64,000 bases of DNA from NCBI GenBank assembly GCA_023662865.1, contig JAMPIK010000001.1, positions 37,793 to 101,792 on the forward strand. Reading direction: 5' to 3'. Shown one piece after another: positions 36,140 to 45,249 of this stretch. The translations under genes and the position numbers were made by a program. Within the stretch, counting starts at the first letter, position 1; every line of letters begins with the position of its first letter. Below the pieces are notes generated by a model, which was not told the origin of the DNA, ran no database searches, and saw only the letters and a list, made by a program, of their open reading frames with translations. This DNA is from Prevotella sp. GTDB lineage: Bacteria; Bacteroidota; Bacteroidia; Bacteroidales; Muribaculaceae.

Positions 36140-38161
36140 ATGTTCAAGAGATTATTGTCAATCATATCAATGTCGGCTGTTTGCGGCTCTTTGTTCGCAG
36201 CTTCTCCTGAGGAAAAGATAGCGCAGAAAGACACTCTGCTGGAGGCTGTTGTGATAGGCCATATCAACCCGTATGAGGAAATAATTCCGGCTCAAAGTCT
36301 GAATGCCAAAGCCCTTGAAAAGCTCAACTCCAACTCCGTGGCCGATGCGTTGAGATATTTCTCCGGCGTACAGCTTAAAGACTACGGCGGTGTGGGGGGT
36401 GTGAAGACCCTTGATATACGCTCCATGGGCACCAACCACATGGGTGTGTTTTACGATGGTATTCAGCTCGGCAACGCCCAAAACGGACAGATTGACCTCG
36501 GCAAATATTCTCTTGATAACATCGAAGAAATTTCTCTTTATAACGGACAGAAGAGCCGCATACTCCAACCGGCGAAAGACTTCGGCAGCTCCGGCTCCGT
36601 CTACATCTCCACGCGCCGTCCGCGCTTTCGTGACAACAAGCGATATAATCTGAACGTCACATTCCGTGCCGGTTCATTCGGGCTTGTCAACCCCTCGGCT
36701 CGTCTTGAATATCGTCTGAGCAAAAGAGTCAGTCTCTCGGCCAATGCAGAATACACATACGCCAACGGCCGATACAAATTTCGCTACAAGAAAGTATTTT
36801 CAGACGGCACACTTGCATGGGACACCACCGCCACACGTCGCAACGGAGACATTCATGCTTTCCGCGCAGAGGCCGGATTGTTCGGAACTCTAAACTCCGG
36901 TAAGTGGATGGGCAAGCTGTACTATTATGACTCCGAGCGAGGCATACCCGGTGCCATAGTGAATAACGTGTGGAAAAACTCCCAACGTCAATGGGACAGA
37001 AACTTCTTTGCACAAGGTACCTTCCAAAAGCAGCTGACAGACAGATATGAGATACTTGCCGGCGCGAAATATGCTCGCGACTATATGCACTATCTTAACC
37101 CGGACACTACCCTGATGTATATCAACAACCGCTTCAATCAAGATGAAATTTATGCCACCTTGGCACAGAAATATGCCTTGACCCGGCATTGGGAAGTGTC
37201 GCTCTCCACCGACTATCAATGGAATCACCTTGATGCAAATCTCGTGAATTTTGCCGAACCGCAACGCCACTCTTTCCTTGCTGCCCTCGCCACCGCTCTC
37301 GACCTTGAACACTTCAAGGTGCAAGCCTCCGGCATGGGCACATTCGTTTGGGATCGCACTCGCCTTAACCGCAAGAGTATGGCCAAGTTCACCCCGGCAG
37401 TCTTTATGAGTTACACCCCTTGGATTGATGCCGGGCTTGCTTTCCGCGCCTTTTTCAAACGCGCGTTCCGTATGCCCACCTTCAACGATCTTTATTATAC
37501 CGACATCGGCAATGCCAATCTCAAGCCTGAATTCGCCACTCAATATAATATAGGTGTTGATTGGAAGCCGACATTCTCCTCCGGGATAGTCTCATATTTG
37601 CACTTGAGCGCAGACGGTTACCACAATCGTATCAGCGACAAGATTATCGCCGTACCCAAAGGCACCGGCCAATATCGCTGGATGATGATGAACATTGGCA
37701 AAGTCCGGATTTGGGGTCTTGACGTTACGGCACAGACCTCTCTCATGCTCGCTTGCGACATCACTCTGAACGGGGGGGTGAGTTATACTTTCCAAAGCGC
37801 AAAAGACTATTCCGACCCTTCGGATAATCTTGATGCCGCCGGAACATACAAAAGACAAATTGCATATATTCCCAATCACAGCGGCTCGGTGACCGCCGGG
37901 GGAGCATGGCGCGGCCTTGACGTGAATTACAGTTTTATATATGTAGGCGAGCGTTGGGATAATTCCTCAAACATACCCCAAAACTATGTGCAGCCGTGGT
38001 ATACTCACGACATGAGCCTCTCTTGGACACAGTCGCTGCACAGCTGCACTCTGAAAGCCACTCTGGAAATCAACAACCTGCTCAATCAGCAATATGAAGT
38101 GATACGCAACTACCCCATGCCGGGGCGCAATTACCGACTCTCACTCAGATTTGATATATGA
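36140..38161 (+). CDS. TonB-dependent outer-membrane receptor (BtuB-like)
   Basis: A 673-residue outer-membrane transporter: signal peptide (about residues 1-21, ending SLFAA), plug domain (about 35-160, with SVADALRYFSGVQLKDYGG, LDIRSMGTNHMGVFYDG and GSSGSVYISTRR), then a beta-barrel ending in an aromatic-rich strand (YRLSLRFDI). The plug and barrel style, together with the downstream propeller lipoprotein, resembles the BtuB/BtuG cobalamin pair of Bacteroides. The 69-base gap upstream is too short for a cobalamin riboswitch, and no btuCDF genes are nearby, so the ligand is not established. The stop overlaps the next start by 4 bases. Confidence 0.9.
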   Translation: MFKRLLSIISMSAVCGSLFAASPEEKIAQKDTLLEAVVIGHINPYEEIIPAQSLNAKALEKLNSNSVADALRYFSGVQLKDYGGVGGVKTLDIRSMGTNHMGVFYDGIQLGNAQNGQIDLGKYSLDNIEEISLYNGQKSRILQPAKDFGSSGSVYISTRRPRFRDNKRYNLNVTFRAGSFGLVNPSARLEYRLSKRVSLSANAEYTYANGRYKFRYKKVFSDGTLAWDTTATRRNGDIHAFRAEAGLFGTLNSGKWMGKLYYYDSERGIPGAIVNNVWKNSQRQWDRNFFAQGTFQKQLTDRYEILAGAKYARDYMHYLNPDTTLMYINNRFNQDEIYATLAQKYALTRHWEVSLSTDYQWNHLDANLVNFAEPQRHSFLAALATALDLEHFKVQASGMGTFVWDRTRLNRKSMAKFTPAVFMSYTPWIDAGLAFRAFFKRAFRMPTFNDLYYTDIGNANLKPEFATQYNIGVDWKPTFSSGIVSYLHLSADGYHNRISDKIIAVPKGTGQYRWMMMNIGKVRIWGLDVTAQTSLMLACDITLNGGVSYTFQSAKDYSDPSDNLDAAGTYKRQIAYIPNHSGSVTAGGAWRGLDVNYSFIYVGERWDNSSNIPQNYVQPWYTHDMSLSWTQSLHSCTLKATLEINNLLNQQYEVIRNYPMPGRNYRLSLRFDI

Positions 38162-39300
38162 AAAAGTCTTTGTTCATAATCTTGACCTTATTGCTGCTTG
38201 CTTTTGCCGCTTGCCGCGAAGACGATGTTATTTTTATACCCGAAACAGTGCCGGTAGACAATCCGGTGTATTCCGACATTACCGGCTTCTATTTGCTCAA
38301 CGAGGGCAATATGGGCTCCAACAAGTGCACGCTCGATTATTTTGATTATGCCACCGGAGTATATACGCGCAACATTTACGGAAACGCTAACCCCGATGTG
38401 CCGAAAGAGTTGGGCGATGTGGGCAACGACCTTCAGATTTACGGCTCAAAACTGTATGCCGTAATCAATTGCTCAAACAAAATTGAGGTTATGGACGCGG
38501 CCACCACGAGGCGTATCGGGCAAGTGAATATCCCGAATGTGCGGTATATCCGTTTTGAAGGTCCGTATGCCTACGCCACTTCATATGCCGGCCCGGTACA
38601 GATAGATGAGAACTACAAGCAGTTAGGCTATGTGGCCAAAATTGACACTGCCTCTTTGCAAGTTGTTGACACCTGCCTTGTGGGGTTCCAACCTGACCAA
38701 CTCGAGATTCTCAACGGCAAGATATATGTGGCAAATTCGGGTGGCTATATGGTGCCGCGGTATGAAAAGACTGTCAGTGTTATTGATATGGCAAGTTTCA
38801 AGGTAGTTGAGAACATTCCGATAGCCATAAACCTGCACCACATCAAGGCAGACAAGCGTGGTTGCCTGTGGATAACCTCTCGCGGCGACTATTACGACAC
38901 AGAGGCCGCTCTGTTCTGCTACGACACTCGCAAAGGACGCATGGAAAAGAAACTCGATGTTCCGGTTTCAGCCATGGATATGGTAGGCGATTCACTGTAC
39001 ATTGTCTCGGCTCAATGGAGCTACTTGACTATGTCCAATACCCCGGCATATTGCATTGTCAATACTCTGACAAAGGAAAAAGTGTGCGACAACTTTATCA
39101 CCGACGGCTCCGAGTCGGAAATCAAAATACCCTACCTTGTCAAAGTCAATCCTCTGACTCACGACATATTTGTGAGCGATGCCCGCAACTATGTAAACCC
39201 GGGCTATCTGCACTGCTATTCGCCGGAGGGAGTACGCCGATGGAAAGTGCGCACCGGCGATATCCCCTCACAAATAGTCTTCACCGGCAAGGTTAAATAA
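38158..39300 (+). CDS. Surface beta-propeller lipoprotein, BtuG/DUF5074-like
   Basis: A 380-residue protein with a lipoprotein signal (hydrophobic 4-16, lipobox FAAC, Cys19) followed by REDD, an acidic run that fits the Bacteroidetes surface-export signal. The rest is a YncE-like seven-bladed propeller: FYLLNEGNMGSNKCTLDYFD, LGDVGNDLQIYGSKLYAVIN, FQPDQLEILNGKIYVANSGG and KTVSVIDMASFKVVENIPI. Propellers of this type (BtuG) sit on a TonB receptor and hand over ligand with high affinity. Its ATGA overlap with the receptor gene implies a fixed ratio of the two. The ligand is inferred only by analogy. Confidence 0.85.
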   Translation: MKKSLFIILTLLLLAFAACREDDVIFIPETVPVDNPVYSDITGFYLLNEGNMGSNKCTLDYFDYATGVYTRNIYGNANPDVPKELGDVGNDLQIYGSKLYAVINCSNKIEVMDAATTRRIGQVNIPNVRYIRFEGPYAYATSYAGPVQIDENYKQLGYVAKIDTASLQVVDTCLVGFQPDQLEILNGKIYVANSGGYMVPRYEKTVSVIDMASFKVVENIPIAINLHHIKADKRGCLWITSRGDYYDTEAALFCYDTRKGRMEKKLDVPVSAMDMVGDSLYIVSAQWSYLTMSNTPAYCIVNTLTKEKVCDNFITDGSESEIKIPYLVKVNPLTHDIFVSDARNYVNPGYLHCYSPEGVRRWKVRTGDIPSQIVFTGKVK

Positions 39301-39312
39301 AAGTATATACGC

Positions 39313-39873
39313 TTACGCAAGGTCCAACTCATCGTTGTAGTCTTTCTTGTAATACGCGCTCAAAGTACCGAGGAATTTTGATATTTGCGAAACGGCGGCC
39401 ATGGTCTGCGGCGATACTTCCTTGCTCTGCAAACGCAACAGAAGTACACCGTAGAGGGCGGTAAGACACGCTTCAATCTCGCCCGGCATTTCTTCTGGAG
39501 AAGCCGCTCCCGACTTGGCTCTCAATTCCACTATAAGCGGCAGGGTGGCATAATACTGATTGGCGAAAGCGGAGTATTTCGGGTCTTTGATAAGGCGGCG
39601 ACACAGGTCGGCCATTTCCCCGACAAGGTTCTTGTTCATTTGCAGATGTCCGCTTTTTTCGATACCCTCGCGACGCATCATGTCAATGAGGCTTTCGTAC
39701 CACTCTTCCGGCTCCCGGCGTTGCTCATCAGTGAGATTTGTGTATTTGTCAATGATGTTTTTGCGAATCAGCTCCATATCAAGCTTGTTGGCGCGAATCA
39801 AGTCTTCAATCTGCCACATGTACAGAATATATTCCGCTACATTGTCGTTCTTCTTTATCGGGTTGTCAATCAT
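39313..39873 (-). CDS. DUF4924 family protein
   Basis: A 186-residue, mostly helical protein of the Bacteroidales family DUF4924 (IKKNDNVAEYILYMWQIEDL; DEQRREPEEWYESLIDMMRR). Its function is unknown; there is no signal peptide and no membrane segment. The start ATG at 39873 lies inside the end of ligA, overlapping its TGA (39866-39868) by 8 bases, so it is translated behind ligA. A longer frame from an upstream TTG adds only three residues. Confidence 0.85.
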   Translation of the reverse strand: MIDNPIKKNDNVAEYILYMWQIEDLIRANKLDMELIRKNIIDKYTNLTDEQRREPEEWYESLIDMMRREGIEKSGHLQMNKNLVGEMADLCRRLIKDPKYSAFANQYYATLPLIVELRAKSGAASPEEMPGEIEACLTALYGVLLLRLQSKEVSPQTMAAVSQISKFLGTLSAYYKKDYNDELDLA

Positions 39874-41878
39874 TGTCGTCAATAATTTTTAGAAATTCAT
39901 CTTCTGAAATCAAGGGTATGCCGAGCGACTCGCATTTCTGCTTCTTCGCCGGACCCATATTCTCACCGGCCAGCACGAAAGATGTTTTCTTGCTGATACT
40001 GCCGGCATTCTTGCCGCCGTTGGCCTCGATTATGGCTTTATACTCATCGCGGCTGTGATGAATAAACGTTCCGGAAATCACAATTGTTTTGTCGGCGAGG
40101 GCAGTTCCGGCCGGCTGCATTTCCTCTTCTGAAAGAGCCATGGTCACACCGGCGGCGGTAAGCGCATCGATGTCGGCTATATTGGAGTCAAGCCGCATAA
40201 AGTCAAATATGGCGCGAGCTATTATCGGCCCTACATCGGGGATTGCCGTAAGCTCCTCCTCGCTCATGGTGCGCAGCCTATCCATGGTCTGCGCATAACG
40301 CGCCACTCGTTTGGCGGTAGTTTCACCTACTCCGGGTATTGAAAGTGCGTACACCACCCTCTCGAACGGCACACTCTTTGATGCTTCAATGCCGTCCATA
40401 ATACGGCGTGCCGACTTCTCTCCGATGCGTTCAAGAGTATAGAGTCTCTCGGCTGTCAGTTGATATATATCGGCAATTGTTGTCACCATTCCGGCAGAGA
40501 AAAGGAGTTCGGCGGTTTCCTCGCCGATACCGTCAATATCCATCATGCGTCGTGCGCAAAAATGCTCGATGCGCCCGGTAATCTGCGGTCGGCAGCCATA
40601 GCGGTTCGGGCATACCCATGCCGCCTCGCCCTCAACGCGAACAAGCGGAGTACCGCAGTTTTGGCATTTGCTTACAAATTGAATCGGCGCAGCACCCGGC
40701 TCACGCCGAGCCTTGTCCACACCCACTATTTTGGGGATAATCTCGCCTCCTTTTTCCACATATAGCCAATCATTCTCATGTATGTCAAGTTGCCGAATAA
40801 TATCCTCATTGTGTAGCGAAGCACGTTTCACTATTGTGCCGGACAGCAAGACCGGCTCAAGATTGGCAACCGGAGTGACTACTCCCATACGGCCCGTTTC
40901 AAATGAAACGAATTTGAGCGGCGTGCAAGCCTGCTCCGGGTTGAATTTATAGGCAATGGCCCAACGCGGAGATTTCGCGGTTGAGCCGAGGTTGAGTTGT
41001 TGACGCAGAGAGTTTACTTTAAACACAAGGCCGTCTGTGGCTACCGGCAACTCGCGCCGCTCTGTATCCCATCTGTTTATAAATTCATTTACATCCTCAA
41101 TAGTATGGAGCAGAGCCATATTCGGACTTACCTTGAAACCCCAGGAGCGTGCGGCGAGCATATTGTCATAATGATTGTCGGAGGGGAGGTCATCGCCAAG
41201 CAGGGAGTAGAAACGGGCGTCAAGTCGGCGAGCAGCCACAATGCGCGGGTCTTGCGTTTTGAGAGTGCCGGAGGCAGCATTGCGCGGATTGGCAAAGAGC
41301 GGCTCTTCATTGTAAGCACGTTCCTGATTGAGCCTCTCAAACTCCGCCCACGGGAGCAAGATTTCGCCGCGAATTTCAAATTCATCGGGCCAGGAACCGG
41401 GTTGGAGTCTGAGGGGGATGCTGCGAATGGTTTTGACGTTGGCTGTGACATCGTCTCCGCGTGTGCCGTCTCCGCGAGTCAGGGCTCGCACGAGTTCGCC
41501 GCCGCGATACAGCAGGGAGATGGAAGTACCATCGAATTTCAGCTCGCCGACAATGTCAAAATTCTCTCCGCCCAAGCCGGAACGTACGCGTGCGAACCAG
41601 TCGTCAACGTCTTGAATGTTGTATGAGTTGGCGAGTGAAATCATGGGCCGCTCGTGTATAACTTGCTCAAAGCCTTTGGTGAGGTCGCTGCCCACGCGCT
41701 GAGTCGGGGAAAGCGGGTCTGCAAACTCCGGGTGCGCAGCCTCCAAAGCCTCCAACTCTTTAAGCAATATATCAAACTCCTTGTCCGAAACCGTCGGAGC
41801 ATTCAGCACATAATACTGATGATTATAAAGGTGGAGCAAATCGCGCAGCTCCGCAATGCGCTTACCGGGATTTCCCAT
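39866..41878 (-). CDS. ligA: NAD-dependent DNA ligase
   Basis: Seals nicks in DNA during replication and repair. The 670-residue protein has the full LigA plan: an N-terminal NAD-binding Ia domain (HQYYVLNAPTVSDKEFD), adenylation motif ELKFDG with Lys114, an OB domain, a four-Cys zinc finger (CQNCGTPL...WVCPNRYGC), helix-hairpin-helix repeats (IPGVGETTAKRVARYA, IPDVGPIIARAIFDFM) and a C-terminal BRCT domain (TIVISGTFIHHSRDEYKAI onward). It starts at ATG 41878. The DUF4924 gene is translationally coupled downstream. Confidence 0.96.
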   Translation of the reverse strand: MGNPGKRIAELRDLLHLYNHQYYVLNAPTVSDKEFDILLKELEALEAAHPEFADPLSPTQRVGSDLTKGFEQVIHERPMISLANSYNIQDVDDWFARVRSGLGGENFDIVGELKFDGTSISLLYRGGELVRALTRGDGTRGDDVTANVKTIRSIPLRLQPGSWPDEFEIRGEILLPWAEFERLNQERAYNEEPLFANPRNAASGTLKTQDPRIVAARRLDARFYSLLGDDLPSDNHYDNMLAARSWGFKVSPNMALLHTIEDVNEFINRWDTERRELPVATDGLVFKVNSLRQQLNLGSTAKSPRWAIAYKFNPEQACTPLKFVSFETGRMGVVTPVANLEPVLLSGTIVKRASLHNEDIIRQLDIHENDWLYVEKGGEIIPKIVGVDKARREPGAAPIQFVSKCQNCGTPLVRVEGEAAWVCPNRYGCRPQITGRIEHFCARRMMDIDGIGEETAELLFSAGMVTTIADIYQLTAERLYTLERIGEKSARRIMDGIEASKSVPFERVVYALSIPGVGETTAKRVARYAQTMDRLRTMSEEELTAIPDVGPIIARAIFDFMRLDSNIADIDALTAAGVTMALSEEEMQPAGTALADKTIVISGTFIHHSRDEYKAIIEANGGKNAGSISKKTSFVLAGENMGPAKKQKCESLGIPLISEDEFLKIIDDND

Positions 41879-41954
41879 AAACTGCCTAATTATTTATTTC
41901 CGTTGAATTTGCATATTGAGTGTGAAGTAAACATAGCCGTCTTTAATAAAAATT

Positions 41955-42701
41955 TCAGTTTCTTGACATGTATTTATCATGATGTATTTCAAGATTAATT
42001 TTGTTTGGAATAAATCTGTTGGGTAAAGTTATTTTCCCATTTTGAAAGCTATAAAGATAGCTGTACGTTCTATTGTCTTTGACAGAGGATAATAATTTTT
42101 CTGACAAAATTATTTTAAAATCTGCCGTAACACTTAATAAGAAGTTATCGTATGCTTTATGAAAAAAAGAATTAAGAAATAGTCCATTTTGAGGATTTGT
42201 TCTTTCAGTTTCATTTTCAGTCCAACTGATAATATGTGCCGTCTCCAATAGAGATGGCTCTGTAATACCTGAAATGCAACACCTACTATTGTAGGAACTA
42301 AGTACTGCATCTCTAAAAAAACGCTGATTTATTCTTCTTTTAGCAATTACGTATTTTTCAGAACCAATAGATAAATCAATAAAATTTTCAATAAGTCCTT
42401 CGCCATTTACAGATAAAAGTTTTTCAGCGTCATAGGCGAGTTTATCCCAGTTATTCACATAGTCATTCCAAACTATTTCATCTATATGTGATGTTTTAGA
42501 AAGACCGACTATACCTCTTAATTTTAATTCAGAATCAAAAGCTCCTAAATTACCTATTTTCATTTTTACAGCAGTAGGATTTCTGTTTATTACATTTGCA
42601 ATTTTTACAATCCAAGGGTTATTGTTATGTGCTTTATTAAATGGCACATGGCAATATGCATATAATGCTAATAACACTTCATTATAAGTCCACTTCCTCA
42701 T
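41955..42701 (-). CDS. HNH endonuclease-like protein
   Basis: A 248-residue protein with an HNH nuclease core of the HNH_2 type at about residues 130-195: FFRDAVLSSYNSRCCISG, ETAHIISW (first His), NPQNGLFLN (Asn) and FHKAYDN (last His). The N-terminal ~90 residues, including NRNPTAVKMKIGNL, look like a helix-turn-helix or DNA-reading domain. Such stand-alone genes often act in restriction, including of modified DNA, but the target is unknown. It is strikingly AT-rich against ligA and the DUF3943 gene, has no methylase partner, and lacks a clear Bacteroidetes promoter, all consistent with recent transfer. Confidence 0.8.
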   Translation of the reverse strand: MRKWTYNEVLLALYAYCHVPFNKAHNNNPWIVKIANVINRNPTAVKMKIGNLGAFDSELKLRGIVGLSKTSHIDEIVWNDYVNNWDKLAYDAEKLLSVNGEGLIENFIDLSIGSEKYVIAKRRINQRFFRDAVLSSYNSRCCISGITEPSLLETAHIISWTENETERTNPQNGLFLNSFFHKAYDNFLLSVTADFKIILSEKLLSSVKDNRTYSYLYSFQNGKITLPNRFIPNKINLEIHHDKYMSRN

Positions 42702-42742
42702 AGTCTATACATTAAGGTTTCTACATCGCTTAAGGAGGTGAT

Positions 42743-42874
42743 ATGTCGGCTTATCTCAAACATGATGATACTGTTAGTATTTTCGAGGAGTGCAAGTGCG
42801 AGTGCGAGTTGTACGATTGCAAATTTAGTGATTTTTTTCGGATTGACATTGAACCCAAGCAAAGAAATTGTTAG
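42743..42874 (+). CDS. Possible 43-residue Cys-rich micro-protein
   Basis: An ATG at 42743 is preceded by TAAGGAGGTGAT (42731-42742), an unusually strong Shine-Dalgarno site for a Bacteroidales genome. The frame runs 43 residues and is rich in Cys, with ECKCECELYDC in the middle and Cys at the C-terminus. It is divergent from the HNH gene and its stop overlaps the convergent stop of the DUF3943 gene. There is no family I can name. It may be a chance frame in a G/A-rich stretch (GAGTGCAAGTGCGAGTGCGA). Confidence 0.25.
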   Translation: MSAYLKHDDTVSIFEECKCECELYDCKFSDFFRIDIEPKQRNC

Positions 42875-44385
42875 AGTTTGTAGATTAGTTGCAGGGATTG
42901 TATGAAGACGTTGGAGGTTACCGAAGGATGGTCGTGGTATTTTGTGTGGCGATAGAAGTAGGTAAGTTGGGCTCCCAAGTAGAGTTTACGCCACAGACGC
43001 AGCTGTGCGCTTATGTCCACAACGGCAAAAGTGCAGGCACTCTTGTCGCCCATTACGTTGAAGGTTGATTCGTTCACTTTCCGCAGGTCAGTGGTGGGAG
43101 GATACCCTTTCCATGTGAACAGACGGAAGATGGAACTGTTGGCCGATACACAGAACTTCTCCTTGTCCCAAGTGAATTGAGTTCCGGCTTTCACGGAGAA
43201 GCCGCAGGCAAGGTTGTAATTGCGTTGGTCAAGGTTGAAATAGTCGGTCAGCACACCGCCCAAGAGTACGGCATTGAGGTGCAAATCGGCATCAAACACT
43301 GTACGTGGGGTTACGCGGTTGCGATACATCATGCCCACTCCCAGAGAGGCCGGCACTCCGAGCTTGAACGGAATTTTGCGCAGTGCGGTGGATACAGAGT
43401 CTGAATCGTAATAGTCAAAATCCTGATACAAACCGATTGAGAGGTCATCTTTATGGTGGTCGAGCAATTCGCGTGCAAGCAGACGTCCTTGCACGTTAAG
43501 ACGCGAGAGGATTGGCTGATGAGTGATGAAATTCAGCTGAGCGTTGAATGTAAAGTAGTCGTACGGTTTTGTGGAGTGTACCTCGAAGCGGTCACCGTAT
43601 TCCATGGTAATACCGAGCGTGCCGCCCACTTTCGAGTCGCGAGCACCATCGTGCGAGTATTCCATTATTTTTGCCCCGCCGCTGATTTGTATGCCGACAG
43701 CCGGAGTGCCGAACTGTTTGCCGGAGGTGGGGCGCACTTTCCACATATCCCCGGTAATCAGTCGTGCGAAGCCGCGCATGGGGTCTACTACAAACATACC
43801 GAACTCTCGAGCGGCGCGTTCAGCACCGGTGGTGCGGTCGTCCATCATTGTGTCGGATATGCGATAAGTCATTTCTCCCAAGACGGTACCGCCGATCGGG
43901 GTGGCGATTATGTCGTTGGTTGAGGGGTATTCGCACTCCATGAAAAGCTCCCACATAGCCGAGCCTCCGATTGCGAACAGCGAGGACTGCCAGAAATTGT
44001 AGCCGTTGGAGCGCGCGGCGTTGAAGTAGAGATTGCCGCTGTATGGGTGCAGGAACATATTGTCGCCGAGGTTGTCGTTGTCCCACTTGAAGCCGGAGGT
44101 AAGGTTGCGTTTAATTGTATGGAGGTTTATCCGGGCGTAATCGGCGTTCTGCACATAGCGGTCGAAAGCCCACAGTCCGATGTTGAAACCGACGACCGTA
44201 CCGGCAGCTCTCAAGAAATGCTTCTCCTCATGCCGGGCCACATCCGCACTGTCCGGAGGCGTCTGAACGCCGATATTATACATTATCGGCATTTGTGCCC
44301 TCACGGGAGTTGAGACAACAGCCGAAGCAATTATCAGAAAGATGAGGGATAATATGTAACGTGTGTTTTTCACTTGATACAGCAT
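42871..44385 (-). CDS. DUF3943 family protein, probable outer-membrane beta-barrel
   Basis: A 504-residue exported protein: the hydrophobic segment at about 11-29 ends in VRAQ, a likely signal peptidase site. The N-terminal body matches DUF3943 (NLGDNMFLHPYSGNLYFNAARS, FMECEYPSTNDIIATPIGG, REFGMFVVDPMRGFARLI). The remainder alternates aromatic beta-strands and ends LQLIYKL, the usual profile of an outer-membrane barrel. The function is unknown. It is monocistronic, as its neighbours face other ways. Confidence 0.85.
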   Translation of the reverse strand: MLYQVKNTRYILSLIFLIIASAVVSTPVRAQMPIMYNIGVQTPPDSADVARHEEKHFLRAAGTVVGFNIGLWAFDRYVQNADYARINLHTIKRNLTSGFKWDNDNLGDNMFLHPYSGNLYFNAARSNGYNFWQSSLFAIGGSAMWELFMECEYPSTNDIIATPIGGTVLGEMTYRISDTMMDDRTTGAERAAREFGMFVVDPMRGFARLITGDMWKVRPTSGKQFGTPAVGIQISGGAKIMEYSHDGARDSKVGGTLGITMEYGDRFEVHSTKPYDYFTFNAQLNFITHQPILSRLNVQGRLLARELLDHHKDDLSIGLYQDFDYYDSDSVSTALRKIPFKLGVPASLGVGMMYRNRVTPRTVFDADLHLNAVLLGGVLTDYFNLDQRNYNLACGFSVKAGTQFTWDKEKFCVSANSSIFRLFTWKGYPPTTDLRKVNESTFNVMGDKSACTFAVVDISAQLRLWRKLYLGAQLTYFYRHTKYHDHPSVTSNVFIQSLQLIYKL

Positions 44386-44538
44386 TAAGAGAGCTTTGAA
44401 TTAAAACACTATATCAAAACGCTTTGTTCAAATCCGGAACAGTGCACAAATACCAATTTGTCAGTTTCAGCCTCCACGCTAATTAACCGACACAAACCAT
44501 TCTGTATTCAACACAGCCTATTATTTTTAATGCTGAGA

Positions 44539-44568
44539 TTTGCAAATGGATAGTTTTTTGTAAATTTG
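44539..44568 (+). promoter_or_regulatory. Promoter of the hexapeptide acyltransferase gene
   Basis: TTTG (44539-44542), 18 bases, TAAATTTG (44561-44568). Initiation near 44573 gives a leader of about 147 bases with a weak TGTCAAA/TTTGACA dyad (about 44639-44666). The remainder of the 334-base gap (44386-44719) holds no gene that I can support. Confidence 0.6.
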
Positions 44569-44719
44569 CACCGGAGAGAGAAACGATGCACGAAGCATGA
44601 AATTGTGTATTTCAACTGCTATCTTCAAGACTCCGAGATGTCAAATCAGAGGCTTATATTTTTGACACAGCTACAGGCATCTCACCCATTAGGATAATAG
44701 AAAGTAAAAGTAAGGAATT

Positions 44720-45241
44720 ATGATGAAATTAGGTGTCTGCTTAGGTTGGGTTATATATACAGTCAGGAAAATAAATACTCATTTTGTTCGCGAATACCAA
44801 AAGTCCAAATTCAAAAGGATTGGTGTGAATGTGAAATTGTGTGAGGATTGTGCCTTCACATATAAGCATGTGGAGATTGGTAATGATGTATTCATAGGCA
44901 GAAATTGCAACATACAGAGCGAGGAAGGGCTTATCATAATAGGCAACCATGTGATGTTCGGTCCGGGAGTCAATATTCATGGCGTGGATCACGACATAAC
45001 TCCATCTCCCGTACCTATGAAAAGTCGGTCTCGCACCGCCGGAATAAAAGGGGTTGTAAAAATAGGCGATGATGTATGGGTCGGGGCAAATTCCATTATA
45101 TTGAAAGATGTGGAAATTGGTGACGGCGCAGTAGTGGCTGCCGGCTCGGTTGTTACTCATGATGTGCCGCCCGGAGCCATAGTCGGCGGAGTCCCGGCCA
45201 AAGTAATAAGATTTCGTAATGAAATTTCAAAACATGTATAG
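44720..45241 (+). CDS. Hexapeptide-repeat O-acyltransferase (LbetaH family)
   Basis: A 173-residue left-handed beta-helix transferase. Hexapeptide rungs are visible from about residue 50 on (VEIGNDVFIGRNCNI, LIIIGNHVMFGPGVNI, VVKIGDDVWVGANSIIL, VEIGDGAVVAAGSVV), with catalytic His in VNIHGVDHDITP and the typical end VPPGAIVGGVPAKVIRF. These enzymes acetylate sugars in surface polysaccharides or free sugars. No glycosyltransferase neighbours indicate the acceptor. A hydrophobic N-terminus (about 5-15) is short and not clearly a membrane anchor. Confidence 0.88.
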   Translation: MMKLGVCLGWVIYTVRKINTHFVREYQKSKFKRIGVNVKLCEDCAFTYKHVEIGNDVFIGRNCNIQSEEGLIIIGNHVMFGPGVNIHGVDHDITPSPVPMKSRSRTAGIKGVVKIGDDVWVGANSIILKDVEIGDGAVVAAGSVVTHDVPPGAIVGGVPAKVIRFRNEISKHV

Positions 45242-45249
45242 GTGGTTGT

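Noticed and set aside
42731..42742. TAAGGAGGTGAT as a remnant of a 16S rRNA 3' end on the minus strand
   Set aside because: Bacteroidetes 16S ends GGAACACCTCCTTT and no further rRNA similarity extends from the site, so the Shine-Dalgarno reading is simpler.
44597..44665. 22-codon upstream frame in the leader of the acyltransferase gene
   Set aside because: No ribosome-binding signal, no conserved sequence feature and no sign of attenuation; chance is sufficient.
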